Assembly (NCBI GenBank): GCA_946807835.1
Contig: OX327691.1
Span: 942,188 to 1,006,187 of the forward strand
DNA: 64,000 nt
Direction of reading: 5' to 3'
From: Ailanthus altissimus
Lineage: Eukaryota > Streptophyta > Magnoliopsida > Sapindales > Simaroubaceae
Below, piece after piece: positions 24,431 to 36,684 of this stretch; position 1 is the first letter of the stretch; the number at the start of each line of letters is the position of its first letter. The notes under the pieces are model-generated. The model saw only the letters and a list, made by a program, of their open reading frames with translations. It searched no databases and was not told the DNA's origin. A program made the position numbers and the translations under genes.

Positions 24431-24680
24431 TTAGTTAGAACATTGGTTGTAATTCACTACCTTGTTTGATCACACTCCAAAAGGAGAAGAGACGATCTAC
24501 AACCTCTGAACTAGTTAGAACATTGGTCGTAACCTGTTTATCCTATTTGGTTAGACTAAAAAATGGAGAGCTTGACTATCCTATTCAATCAAACTCGTCA
24601 CTTCCAAAGCTGGTCAGAACACTAGTCAGAACCTGTATACCATATTCAGTCAGACTCCAAAAAAAAGAACAATCTCTACC
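24431..24680. repeat. Degenerate tandem repeat, three units of about 80-100 bp
   Basis: A motif like TAGTTAGAACATTGGT recurs at 24432, 24512 and, more diverged, 24611. Each is followed by a GTAACCTG...-like block and TTCAGTCAGACTCCAAAA or a variant. The small ORF across it is a by-product of the repeat. Confidence 0.6.
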
Positions 24681-24904
24681 TATATCAAGTAAAAGACAGG
24701 TCCAAATTCGACCATCCTAAAAATTTAAGAAAAATTCCTTACACGACTTAACTTATAAAAAAAAATAAGGTTTAACTTATCAAAAAAAATATCTCTAAAT
24801 CTAAGGGACATCTTTAAAATCACGACACAAGTCCTACCAGGGTGAGAAAAAGATCTAATTCAATTATGGTAAGACTCATATAGTAAAATTTAAAAAGGGA
24901 ATGT

Positions 24905-27623
24905 AATTTCAACCCTAGTAGAAATATTTTTTTTATGGTGCGCATAAGAGTTATTAGACCTAAATTGGTAATTTCACAGTCGATTGGAGCGTCGGACGGT
25001 TGTGGAATATTTTTAGAATTATTTTTTTCTATTGGCTTGAAAAAGAAAATTTTAATCTAACACATGGATTTTTATATAAGTATTATACATAAGACAAGCC
25101 ATTGTTAAGAAATACAATCCATATATTAGAAAATGGACCAATTAGAGACAAGTGGATAGATTGATAAGTTAGAAGCCTAATTGGTTCCTTTGACTTGTCT
25201 AATTAAATAGTTAGAAAGGAACCAATTAAATACTTCCATTTCTAACTAGTGGTATTTTAGAAATTTAAAGTTAGTTGAGGGGCAAATTGAATTTTTGGGA
25301 GAGCACTATATAAGGAGAAAGTGTGTAAAAATTTGGCTTAGTAGAAAAGCAAAACATTAAGAGCTAAAAGGTGAAAATTTCGGCCAAGAAAGGGGGGCAT
25401 CAACAGTAGAATTTCAAGGCATTTTCATGATTTTCAATCCATTATCAAGCTAAAATCAAGCTAAATACAAGTTCCTAAGATCAATTGAAACTTGCACTAA
25501 TGAAAGCCTTAGGAAAAGAGGTAAGAAAAATATTGTTTAGTGATAGTGGTATATGATTTTTCAAGATCACTTCAATTAATATTTTTGTGTGAATTCTTGA
25601 CTTAGATTTGGGTTGAATTCAAGTGTGGAACTCAAAGGAGACACCGAAATCAAAGGAGACACCAAACTAAAAGAATTAGTAAGGTAAGAATTAGGGTTTG
25701 GTGTGATCTTGTTGTAGAAACTTCAATTGAATATTATTAAGGCATTAGAATTAAATTGGTATGATTTGAAGGTCATTGGAACAAGAAATTGAAATAAAAA
25801 ATGTGGGTGGGTGAAGATGGTAATTTCAGCCAATTAGGAATTTTTAGGGTTGAATTGTGTTTTGGTTAAATTGTTGTACATGAATGATTCCTTGTGCAAT
25901 GAGATGTATATGGATAATAGAAAATAAAAAAATAAAGTAAACGGAACATAATTGTCTATTTTTGATAAAATGAAGGGCAATTATGTCCAATCGAAATTAT
26001 AAAGTGTTAAGCCATTTTATGACTTCGGATAGTGAATTAAACAAGATTGAATGACCTTATAAATAAAAAAAAATAAAAAATGGAATCCATTCGGGCTTTG
26101 TAAGCCAATTAGAGCGCTTACTAGTTTAAGTGTAATTTTAGCTATTATGAAAATTTTAAATGTCATTTATGGCGTGTAGGTAAAAAAAATCGAGAGCAGT
26201 AAAGAAAGTAAAATTTTCAGAGAAAAATCGAACTTGGAGTGTTTGGTAAGTGAAAATTTGTAATTGATTATCGTTCGTTAATATGTTTTAACATATTAGA
26301 ATTTTATGTTTATGTGATGTTAAATATATAAACATGATTTATAGTTTTTTGTACGTTGTTATAATTATAAATTTTCATGTTCAGTTTGAGAAATAGTTTT
26401 TAAAATTATTAAATTAGTTTTCAAAAGCCATTGGTACTATCAGATTTACAGTGTGGTGATAATTTAATACTCAGTCAGTATATCTCGTACGCATGAAAAA
26501 GTATTGGGGGTGAGTCATTAACTTCAGAAAGTTGGGTTGTCGAGTCATATGAGTCGCTCTATGTGTACGAGGTATTGTCTCGGTATATGTAGGCGATGGT
26601 AGAATTTCGCTGTATAGCCAATGAGATGTCATAGTGGGTGTTGCTAGATTAGAAGCCTTGTGACTTACTCATGTTGTGCGGTGCTAGTTTAGTCGATGCG
26701 TGAGTATAGAGTTTTAGAGTTACCATTGGTGCAATTTAGAAAGAAAATGGATGAGCGAGGGTTTTAGTAGTTTTTGAGTTACCAAACGCATATCATGTAT
26801 TTATATGTGTACATGTTAAATATTAGGTTTTACAGATACTAGCAATTGTTTAATAAAATCCGCTCGATATGATTTTATCAGCATATGACATTTAGAAACC
26901 GTTTTACAATTCTATAATATTTTTAGAAGCATGTTTCAGATAGTTTTCAGAATTTAATATTTACACAAAATCTTACTTTTATTGAAAATTTTTAAATGCA
27001 CTCACTGAGCTCCTTTAGCTCACCTATTTTGTGTTTTATATTTTTTTACCTCCCTTTCTAGGTGCAGACCTCAGTGGGCAAGTTACTGATTTCCTACAGC
27101 AGATTAATGGGTTAAGATAGACGATCATTTTGTAAATATAAATGTGCTGTGTAGCACATTTTAATTTTTTGCATAATAGTTATAGACTTTGTACATATTG
27201 TACATATGTTTCGAACAAATAAGAAATAGTTTCGATAGTACAAAGACAGCTTTTACTTTTCATTAGTATGTAAATTTTGTAATTGGAATGAAATTATTGT
27301 GTGGAGTTGAATTTGATTTTGGAAGGACCGGAGGTTTTATTTGAAAGTTGAGAAAATTATTTTAAATAGAAGTGTGGTTTTAATTGCAGGTTTATTTTAG
27401 AATTTTTCAAAAAACAGAGGAAACTTGTCCCTTTTTTAAAAAAAAATTTAGTAAATTATCTTCACAAATATTTCGGAATTAAATTATTAATAGAAAGAAT
27501 TAAAAAAGGTTCGTTTTGCTGAATTTCTCAGTTTTAATAGTTAAACTCTAAAGAACTTCCGTTGGGGTACCTGGTGGGGCCTATCTGAATCTACAGTAGA
27601 GGGTCTCGGAGCGGGTCATAACA
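24905..27623 (+). mobile_element. Solo/orphan LTR, Tekay-like family, copy F (oldest)
   Basis: Collinear with copies A-E over its whole length, but more diverged. Recognisable landmarks are the ATTAGACCTAAATTGGTAATTTCACA block, the CACTATATAAGG promoter, the GTACCA..TGAGTCGCTCT block, the CACTGAGCTCCTTTAGCTCA block, the AAGGACCGGAGG block and the end GCGGGTCATAACA. The first ~80 bp are missing or unrecognisable. No internal domain adjoins and no target duplication could be seen. Confidence 0.8.
25307..25313 (+). promoter_or_regulatory. TATA box of Tekay-like LTR copy F
   Basis: TATATAA in GAGCACTATATAAGGAG, about 400 bp into the LTR. The equivalent position in the other copies reads as TATATATAT-type runs, so it is a reasonable LTR promoter core. 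Confidence 0.5.
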
Positions 27624-28250
27624 GGAAATGTCCACAAGACTTCCAAATTCTAAAATGATTTTAAATGTTACAAGTTAAACCTATATCCCAACTCTATAAA
27701 TAGGAGAGAAATTCTACACTATGGATTATTTGAACATTAGACATTTATACAAGTTCTCGTAATTGAGATGATTATCACATTTAGGGTCATATTTAGAGAT
27801 ACACATGTAGAGTCACATATTCTACATTCTCAACGAGCTTTATAATACTCTTTAAAGGTCTAAATTCTAAGGAATGCCATCATCAAGATCACGAGAGTAC
27901 ACGTATAAAGCCATTCACCAATGAACCCTTTACATTCTTACCTTATTCTTAATTTCTTTGGACGATTGCTAATTAAGCATTAGAGTGCTTATACCGAAAA
28001 AATATCCTGTGTGGCCTCACCTTTTTCTTTGATTGTAGGATTCTTATCAAACGAGATATCTGTGAGGAAATAGTAATCAAATCAATTTAATCTCGTCTCA
28101 TCCTTGACGTCATAGCCCAACTTCTCAATAACCAATAAATTTAATTCGTTGACTCCAAATTTCCAAATTTTAGAGTCAACATTTTGATTCAATTAGTCGA
28201 TTTGGTCTTATATACTTTTGCTCACTTTATTTGGCAAAATACTCTTTAAT
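27624..28250 (+). mobile_element. Tat/Ogre-like LTR fragment
   Basis: Directly after copy F is a non-coding block with a TATA box (CTATAAATAGGAG, about 27697), an R/U5-like stretch (GATCACGAGAGTACACGTATA...) and GGCCTCACCTTTTTCTTTGATTGTAGG. It ends near GAGTCAACATTTTGATTCAA. These are features I associate with LTR ends of Tat-lineage elements, but no PBS or pol is attached. Family assignment is inference. Confidence 0.45.
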
Positions 28251-29499
28251 AAAAATAAGAAAAAATAATTACATGTACAGTCTGTATCAATCTTTCTATA
28301 AAAAGCATGTAAAGTTTAAGAATGTATTGTCAATTTTGATTTGGATGGGCGCTATTCCACCCTCTCTTTATTTCATCAACCCTATTTGTTAATTTTATTT
28401 AAATTTTGATTTTTTCCTTATATAAAATTATCAAAAAAGGTTTTAAAAAATTCTAGATACACATAAGAATATTTTTTTATAAATACATTAAATCCTTAAT
28501 TTTGTAAACATATGAACATCTAAAAATTATTATTTAAAAGATAAACTAAGTGATTTTCATAAATGAAAAATGAAAGAGAGAAAATATAAAAACAAATTGT
28601 TTGTTCATATTTTACTAATAATAAAGTGTATTAAAAATATTGAAAGTGATAATAGCATAAATTAAAAATTAAATGGGATATATTAAAAATAAAAATATTT
28701 TAAATTTTTAAAGGGGTATGATAAGACAAGGATGATATAATTAATAGGGGGTTAAATAGGGCCTCTTTCTTCACTCTAATATCTTAGGTTCTATTACATT
28801 TTCTCACATGGTAACAAAATAATCTTAAGTAGTGTTTTCTTATTTATTGAAATATGAACAGAACTAAATTATGTTAAATATTAAATAAAATTAAATGACT
28901 GAATCTGAATAATTTTATTTTCTTAATATTGGAATATAAGTATTAAGTTTTTCTAAAAAAATTTAAAAAGCAATTAAATACAAATATTTTGCATTTATAC
29001 CGTATAAGTTTTTAACGCCAAAAAATAATATAATATTTTATTATACAAATTAATATTGAAACCATGTTAATCTAAATTTTATTGCAATTCTTAATAATGT
29101 ATGATTTTTAAAATAAGGGGAAGAAGAAAAAGATCACAAGAAAATAACAAAGAAACAAACAGAAAGCATTACTTAATTTGATTAAAAAAAAGAAATAGTT
29201 TTTATATAGATAGAGACAGGGATGTAAATATATTATATAGATATGAATATTTTTAGAGAAAAATAATTAGGTCATTTAGACTTTTTTTAATTCAGTCAAA
29301 AAAATTAACAAATTTAACTTTAAGCAAAGATTGATTTAAAATAAAAATAAACTAAATTAAGCCACATTTATTAAATTTAAAAAGTAAACAACCAAAAAAA
29401 AAAAAAACTCTTAATTTATCATTTGCTCTCAATTAATTTTCTTACTCTTTCAATTCTAATTTAGGTTCTCTAAATTTTATGTAGTGTGTATATATAGTT
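28251..29499. other. Very AT-rich intergenic sequence, nothing recognised
   Basis: Low-complexity A/T text with no ORF of interest, no tRNA or rRNA signature and no delimited repeat. Confidence 0.6.
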
Positions 29500-30815
29500 A
29501 AAGGACACCTGGATCACAGAGTTTTTTGAGACCTCTTAAATTCTAAAAAGGCTACAGAAATTCTTGTTAGAAGATGATTTTCGTTTTATTTAATAGGCAA
29601 AATGATGATTTTCGTTTTATTTAATAGGAAAAATGATAAAATCATTTTTTAACTATTAAATAAATTAAAAGTATTGTTATGCTCCTATATTTTTAAAATA
29701 GAGAAATAAAAATATGTACTTGATAAGACTTAAATTTAAAACATTTGAATAGAAAACAAGCACCTTAACTATTAAGCTACAAGCGATATATTGATGTTAA
29801 GTTTATTTATTTTTTATATATACAATAAAGCAATCTGAACAATGGATCAAATAAATTAAATTTAAAATTAAATTAAATTAAAATAACCTAATTAAATTAA
29901 ATTTAATATATTAAAAAAAAAATTATGCGACCACTAGTCACTAGTGATCGACGCGGGTCGCTAGTAACTAGTGATAGATGGACTCAAAATTTACTTTATT
30001 AGACTCCAAATTTTGAGATCTACATAATGATATAGTTATTTTCATTAATTGATCACTAGAGAAGGGCCAAAACCAAAAAAAAAGTGGTGGCCATTAATCT
30101 TTGCCATCAAACAACAGTGAGTGGAGGTGCACCGCAAACTCCATCCACTAGATCATCGGTCGGTGATCACGATGGTGGTGATGGTGCACCTTCATTCGCT
30201 GTTATTTAACGAAGGAGATATGGTGGCCGTCACTTTATTTTTAGTTTTAGTTCTCCTTCAGTGATTTATTGATTAAAACAACTATACAATCGCATAGATT
30301 TCAAAAATTGAAATTCAATAATACATAGATTTCAAAAATTGAAATTCAATAATACAAATTTTGAGTACATCCGCCACTGGTCACCGACAACTAATGACAT
30401 CATTGGTGACCGATAGTTTCCTGATTCTTTTTTTAATTTTAATTTATTGAAATTATTTTTCATTTTAAATTTAATTTATTTAATTCATTGTCCAGGATGC
30501 TTTATTGTATATAAATAAAATAAATAAACTTAGTGTTAATAAAGTGTTTGTAACCTAATAGTTAAGGTGCTTGGCTTCTAGTCAAAAGTTTTGGGTTCGA
30601 GTTTTACTGTGTGTATATTTTTTATCTCTTCATTTTTTGGACTCATTAAGGGTAAATGGGCATAACAATCTTAATACAGAGGCATAATTGTACTTTCTAC
30701 AATTTTGACTTGTTGACTATTAAAAAAGATAAAAATCATCTTCTGACAAGGGTCTTTATAGCCCTTTTAAAGCCTCGAGGGTCTACAAGTCCCTTTCGAG
30801 AAAAAGTCTGAGGCT
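29500..30815. mobile_element. Fold-back element with long terminal inverted repeats
   Basis: The left arm (about 29520-29930) and right arm (about 30430-30810) are reverse complements of each other with scattered changes. Landmarks: AGAAGATGATTTT versus AAAATCATCTTCT, the GTTAAGGTGCTTG stretch in the right arm versus CAAGCACCTTAAC in the left, and CAATAAAGCAATCTGAACAATG versus CATTGTCCAGGATGCTTTATTG. The ~500 bp loop contains further small palindromes (ACTAGTCACTAGTGATCG). No transposase is encoded, so it is non-autonomous. Outer ends and target duplication were not resolved. Confidence 0.75.
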
Positions 30816-30868
30816 TCAGTGTGAGTGCCTATTAAAACTAGTGTGGTATTTGTGTCCATTATATATAT

Positions 30869-33299
30869 GTTGAGATTTGTGCTTATGTGTCATCCCTTTA
30901 TGTATAAATATTTGTTTAATATTTATACTAGTATTATCATTTCATTACATCGTTAATTATGTTTTATATATAATAAGATGCTTGTAACGTATCATACATT
31001 GTACGATTTAAAAAGTTCAGATCTGGTCTAAATGAGTTTAGATCAGTGCTAAGAATTAGCAACACTAAAAGTTGTAAATGTTAAGAATTGACACTGATAA
31101 GAGTTATCAGGTTATAAGAGTCAGCGATATCTAAAGAGTTAGAGCCTTGTCTGAAATGGGACAAAGACCTAAGAATAGATTAGTAATGGCGTAGTTGTAA
31201 AGAGTTATAATAGTGCTAGAAATGTTATTATGCAAATATGTTCTCAAATACTATATTCTTGATCTATCTTCACTGATACTAGTCTGTCAGTGAATACCTT
31301 AATAAATATATAAATCGGTGTATGTCTATATCTAGATGGTCTAGATGGTTAGTCTTAGCAAACTATGAGTTTAATGGAAGCTCGTATAGAGATACAGGTA
31401 TTCAGTAAAGACTGAATACTGAACTGACTCACAAATATCTCCAATAGACATCCCATAAAGTCGTCAATGAAGGATCTTTTGAGTTGAGTAGTATTCGTGG
31501 TCCTTTGACCTAAGTGAATTGGTGAGTTTGTGAGTGATCCACCATACTTTAGTTCCACACATATCAGAAAACTTTCATGGTTTGACCGCTGGGTGTCGCT
31601 GGGTATAGTCCGATGCTCATGGAGTCCGGTGTGCATAGATATGGGATCCATCAGCTCATTTGGGTAAGTATTATATCTTGATGCTGAGTTGAGTAGTATT
31701 CGTGGTCCTTTGACCTAAGTGCAATGGTGAGTTTGTGAGTGATCCACCATACTTTGGTTCCACACATGTCAGAAATCTTTCATGGTTTGACTGCTGGGTA
31801 TAGTCCGATGCTCATGGAGTTCGGTGTGCATAGATATGGGTTCCATCAACTCATTTGGGTAAGTACTCTAAGATTATATTTCAGAAAGTCTTATGGCCAT
31901 AATCAATAATTCCCGGGGAAAAGAGTTTAACCCTAAAGATAAATAATATTATAAAAGTGTTTGGAAATATTATTTATTAAAATATAATTCTAGGATAAGC
32001 TTTCGGTTGGGCATATTGAGATTTGATGGTGTTGATCTATATCTCTACTTTACCCGGATATAAATGATGGAGGGATTATATGAATATATTATAACCTCAG
32101 CTTGTATGGTCTAACGCGCTGCTTTGTAATATCCGTAACGTATGTGTGGGGCATCGTTCATAGATGTATGAAGGAGTTCCATATGACAATTCAGGCGTGG
32201 ACCTAGAGAGTCTCATAATATGAAGTGTACTCGTTGTGCACTAGGGCAGCATAATGGATTGAATAGTTCCATCCTAGAAATTTCAACAAACCGAAAATAT
32301 GTTTCAAGATTCCTCGGGTTGTACACTTGTCTAGACTTAAATGTTAAGTATATCATTTAATTAGTTGACAAGAGTTATTAACTAATTAGATGTTAGCAAG
32401 TGGTACAATTTTATTCCACGAATTCACCCATTAACCATGTTAGTAAAATCAAATAAGGTAAATATTAATTATTCAAATAGTTTTTTGAATAATTAAATAA
32501 ATATTATTTAAATAACTATTTATTTAAATAAATAAAATATAATTTTATTTATTTGTTATTTTATTCCTAAATAGAAGACATACCTAATTTGAGAAACATA
32601 AATTAATTTAAGTGGAGCATTATTTTGTAATTAATGGTTAATTTTATTAAACCTTTAAATGGCCACCAAAAATTGTTTTGGTAGTTGGCCACTTAATCTA
32701 ATTTTGGTAGAGCACTTGTGAAGTGTTGAGAGCACTAAAAATGGTTGGGTTTCATTTGTGTTAACAAGTGTGTGAATTAATTTAGTGGATAGGGATAAGA
32801 GGAAAAAGAAGAGTTGATTTTGAGAGGGTTTTTCATTGAATAAAGACTTGTGAGAAAAACTGAAGAGAAAGAAAAATAAATTCTTCTTATTTTTCTTTCA
32901 AGTAATACAAACCTTGTGCTGGAGATTATATTGCTGCTATTTTAGCTTCACAATCCCACCGGATTGTTATGAACTAGAATTGAACATAAGTGTACTTCAA
33001 AGTGAGCTTAAAGTTAGAGCTAAGAAATCTAAATTTGAAATCTTCATCGGAGGTCTTCAAAGGTAGTTTTCTGTATTCTTAAGTTGTTAAGAATAGTCTT
33101 CAAATTTAGATTACATGATGGTCTTCAAAGGTAGTCTTCAAAGGTAGTTTTCTGTATTCTTAAGTTGTTAAGAATTTAAGTACATGTGTATATGTTGATT
33201 ACATGATAAACTCTACTGCGAAATTCATGTATTATGATATATGTGTTTATTTTTTAATATGTATACCGTCACATGCATACACCCTAAAATGCGTTAACA
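30869..33299 (+). mobile_element. 5' LTR of Ty1/copia element
   Basis: It starts at TGTTGAGATTTGTGC and ends at AAATGCGTTAACA, directly before a Met-type primer site. At about 2.43 kb it is long for copia, partly because of a tandem duplication at 31481-31868. The 3' end is firmly set by the PBS; the 5' end rests on the TG start and resemblance to plant copia LTR starts. The 3' LTR is absent because the element is truncated. Confidence 0.7.
31481..31868. repeat. Tandem duplication (205-bp unit) inside the copia LTR
   Basis: The block from GAGTTGAGTAGTATTCGTGG to CATTTGGGTAAGTA occurs at 31481 and again at 31686 with only scattered changes and a ~10-bp gap (GGGTGTCGCT present only in copy 1). 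Confidence 0.95.
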
Positions 33300-33300
33300 A

Positions 33301-33315
33301 ATAGTATCAGAGCAT
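33301..33315 (+). other. Primer binding site (initiator tRNA-Met type), copia
   Basis: ATAGTATCAGAGCATG follows the LTR end by one base. It matches the canonical TGGTATCAGAGC with one change. Confidence 0.85.
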
Positions 33316-34654
33316 GTTTATTGTGTTTCTGGGTTGTTAGAGTGTTGTATGAAATGTTTAGAATGTTTGAAAATAGTAAAACTTACATTTTGAAGTGTTT
33401 AAAGAGTAGGAAAAAATAGTTTCTGTCAAAAAATGCCGCGGCGTCAAGAACCTTATGCTAAGGCGTTCATGTATTAACATGAACGCCGCGACTTTTAGTA
33501 CTGAATGCAGGAGCGTTTATTGATTAACACTAAGGCATTATTTATGTAACGTTGGGGCGTTACGGTTCTTGACATAGGGACGTTGGAAGGATAGAACGCC
33601 GGGGCGTTTACGTTTTGAAAGTCGGGGCATTAATGTGTTTAACTCTGATGCATTCTTAATGATGAACATAGGGGAGTTCATAAGTCAGAAACCCAGGACG
33701 CTTTAGGTTGAAGAAAAAAAAGAGTAAAAGTTTTTTTGGAGCATTATATTGTATAATGCTATAACGTTCAACTTTTAACGCTAATTATTCTGAATAATAC
33801 ACTACAATTTAAAATTTTTACATGTGAAGTTCATTTAATACAATTATAATTGTTATATCATAATATTAAATGTAATTTATATTTGTTTATGTTTATTAAT
33901 TATAATGGGAGCCTTATTGGTGGGGGTTAATTGTGATTGCATAAAAAAATATTCTAATTATGAATTAGATTCGTACGAGATACGAAAATTATTATAATTG
34001 TTAATAGTAATAATAATTATATAAAATAAATTATAAAAAAATATCTTTAAACCAAATTAAATAATATTGTATTATGTGATAATATTATATAATGATCCGT
34101 TTTGTCAATACGGTATTAAATGGTTCACTTCGGTCTTTTCCAATATTGCTACAGCGTGAGAGATTGGTCGGGGTGATTCGGGCTATGCCGGTTAAACATG
34201 AGATAAGGTAAATATATACGAACGTATTGCCCAATATTAATACAGTGTGAGGGCTATACTGGTAGCATATATTTGATGATTGACAAGTTAATCTGGAATA
34301 CACTTATCCAATATTGCTATAATGTGAGGATAAAGTGTATTTAGGATCAGTCGTAAGGATTGTATGAGATGCAATTGACAAGAGTTGTCTACCTTTTGGG
34401 TTTACAAAGGCCAATATTGCTGTAGCATGAGGCTAGAGTAAAATGTCAATGGAATTCACTTCTCATTGTATAGTTTAAAAATATATAAAACTATCATTTT
34501 CCCGTTTGAGAGATTAAAGAGATTATGTGAAATAGTGGAAGGACATTTTCTAGATTAAAAAAATGTATAATTGTTATACCCATGATCTAAAACGTTATTT
34601 ATTAGCAATTGAAATATTCCACTAACATTTTTTCTTTTGTCTTGTCAAGATCAA
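33316..34654 (+). other. Copia leader with two families of short repeats
   Basis: Non-coding leader between PBS and gag. From 33430 to 33720 the words GGGGCGTT, GCCGCGG, CGGGGCATT and AACGCC recur. At 34140, 34231, 34308 and 34411 a ~22-bp motif (CCAATATTGCTACAGCGTGAG and variants) repeats at 77-103 bp spacing. Confidence 0.75.
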
Positions 34655-35600
34655 ATGGCTTCAAGCAACTCACTAGTTTGTATCCTTGATGCACACCAAT
34701 TCAAAGGTGTAGAAAATTATGTAGACTAGCTTATAAATCTCAAAATAGTTCTAGATTCTGAGAAGCTTGGATATGTAATTGATCAGTGCTTGCCCCGAGC
34801 TATTTCTGATGATGCTTTTCTGGAAGAAAAGAAGACATATCAAAAATGGTTGGATGACAATTTGAAAGTCAAATCGTATATCCTTGGCTCAATGTCTATG
34901 GAACTCTAAAGAGAGCATGTCCATATGGATAGTGCTGGGAGTGTAATGCTTCACCTGAAAAAGTTATTTGGTAACTGACCTCAAATTGAAATATATAAGG
35001 TCACCAAATCTCTCTTTCAAGCTAGACTACCCAAGGGAAGTCCAATGAGTCCCCATGTCCTTAAGATCATATCTCATATTGAGAGGTTAGAAACTATGGA
35101 TCTCTCACTGAGTAATTCATTAGGAAACAATTTAATTCTCCAATCACTTCCAGGGTCATTGGCACAGTTCATCATGAACTTTAATATGCAAGGATTGAAC
35201 CTTATTTATGTTGATCTGCATAACATACTGAAACAGCTCAAGAGGACATGAACAAAGTGGGTACGATCCTCTATGTTGAGGGTGCTTCATCTTCTATCCT
35301 AAAGAATTTCATAAAGTTTAAAGGGAAAAATAAAAAGAAAGCAAAGTATGCACCGAAAATGGGTCTTCAAAAGCAACACATGTCCAAACTCTAACATAAA
35401 AACAAAGCAAAAGAAAAATGTTTCCATTGCAATGAGGATGGGCATTGGAAGTGAAACTGGCCAAAATACCTTGTCACTATTAAGAAGACCCACTCAGGTA
35501 TGCACTTGCCTATCATTGACATTTCTTTAGCATTTGATTCTAATACTGGTTGGGTATTAGATACTACTTGTCCTTCTCATATCTACAATGTGTTGCAGGG
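34655..35600 (+). pseudogene. Ty1/copia gag and start of protease (decayed, truncated)
   Basis: The frame from ATGGCTTCAAGC reads MASSNSLVCILDAHQFKGVE, NLKIVLDSEKLGYVIDQCLP, YQKWLDDNLKVKSYILGSM, MLHLKKLFGN and RLPKGSPMSPHVLKIISHIE, the typical order of a plant copia Gag. Stops fall after NYVD, MEL and FGN. Near 35420 a zinc-knuckle remnant FHCNEDGHWKWNW appears in another frame; the last cysteine is replaced by tryptophan. A protease start, GWVLDTTCPSHI, follows near 35545-35585; the usual D(S/T)GCSxH reads DTTCPSH. Integrase, RT and the 3' LTR are absent: the text switches to unrelated sequence near 35600. Confidence 0.85.
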
Positions 35601-35935
35601 TTTGAAGGAGGTTAGACTATTACAACTTAGAGAAGACGACTTCTGAGGCTATTTGGCAACGTAAGTTGGTTGTGGCAAAAAATGTTTTTGATCAGGAAGC
35701 TAAGATCGCAACTGCTCGTGGCTTCCATTTCAGATTTCATTCTGAGAAGGATCCTGCTTCCTATGGAATACTCTCAACAATGTAGATGCCTTATGTGGTT
35801 TCCATAGAGGTTGGTCTGCCATGCACTTAGAGGATGATTATAAGCAGATCAACCACCATTCTAATGGGTGGGGGCGCATAGCATCGAATCAGGATCCAAA
35901 CATGGTGGTGCTTTCTCTTGATTCTCCTCAATGAT
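35600..35935 (+). pseudogene. Unrecognised coding relic with a frameshift
   Basis: A coherent peptide can be read in two frames joined near 35765: TTSEAIWQRKLVVAKNVFDQ, EAKIATARGFHFRFHSEKDP, then LNNVDALCGFHRGWSAMHLE and DDYKQINHHSNGWGRIASNQ. It ends with DSPQ and a double stop at about 35930. The composition is unlike retroelement pol. It looks like an exon-sized remnant of a host gene, but I cannot assign a family. Confidence 0.4.
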
Positions 35936-36285
35936 AGTTTATTTTCTTTTTGATTTTGTGTGTTTTATGTAACCCAAACATTACACATTTAATTTGAATA
36001 CAAGTATTTTGTTTCTCTTATATGGAAAAATAATACTTGCTTTTTCTTTTGTGGATGTCTATTTGTTAGGAAGCATTTTTCCCAATTTGCTTGTATTTTT
36101 AACGGTTGAGGTTCAATATTTTGGCAATGTTGGGAAAGAGTGTTCTATTTTTTAGTGTAAATCTTATCCCTGGGTGCCATATGTCTTCATTTTAAATCTT
36201 GTGTTTCCTTTTAGGAAGCATTCTTGCTTTCGTAGAGGTATTTCTATTGTATAAAAAAATTCATTTCACGTATTTCCTAGAAAAA
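35936..36285. other. Short T-rich spacer
   Basis: No supported feature. It could be 3' UTR of the upstream relic. Confidence 0.4.
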
Positions 36286-36684
36286 TTATTCTAGGAAGTT
36301 TTTCAATTGCCTATATTTTGTATGTGGTTCCTTGGTTATTAAAAATCTTAAAAACCCATAGGTTCCCAATTTTAAAAGAATTCCTACCAAGATGACGGAT
36401 CCCGTTGTAGGTGCCTCTACATAAGCTTCAGGTAACCAAATATGAATTGGTACCATAGGCACTTTGACGGCGAAAAAGGCAAAAAAAGTAATCCATGCTG
36501 TGCAATCACGCTTCTTTTGCCTTACATTCCGTGTATCCAAATGAATAGATTGAAGAAATTTGCTTCCCAAGTGAGCCTCGATATTTGTTTGATATTCACC
36601 CATTTCTAGGATACTAGGTTCCTTCAGGGGGCGCTCCCCGTAGATAGACGTTTTTTGGAAAGAGTATGATCTCTCATAAGTCAA
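36286..36684 (-). pseudogene. nad4: Mitochondrial nad4 fragment in nuclear DNA
   Basis: In a 132-residue open frame, residues ~62-114 (about 36343-36503) read [40 protein letters not shown] and GTYGFLRF. This is a clear match to the proton-channel core of NADH dehydrogenase subunit 4 as encoded in plant mitochondria (known consensus KVPMVPVHIWLPEAHVEAPT). It fits mitochondrial nad4 better than plastid ndhD. Residues 1-61 and the last ~18 do not look like nad4, so only a short piece was transferred or kept. Surrounding text to 36950 (RGRILYLSNRDKRNGTPLE and others) may be further organelle DNA but I do not recognise it. The copy is a relic with no function expected. Confidence 0.8.

Noticed and set aside
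31355..31651. 98-residue minus-strand ORF
   Set aside because: It lies antisense in the duplicated part of the copia LTR and has no recognisable domain.
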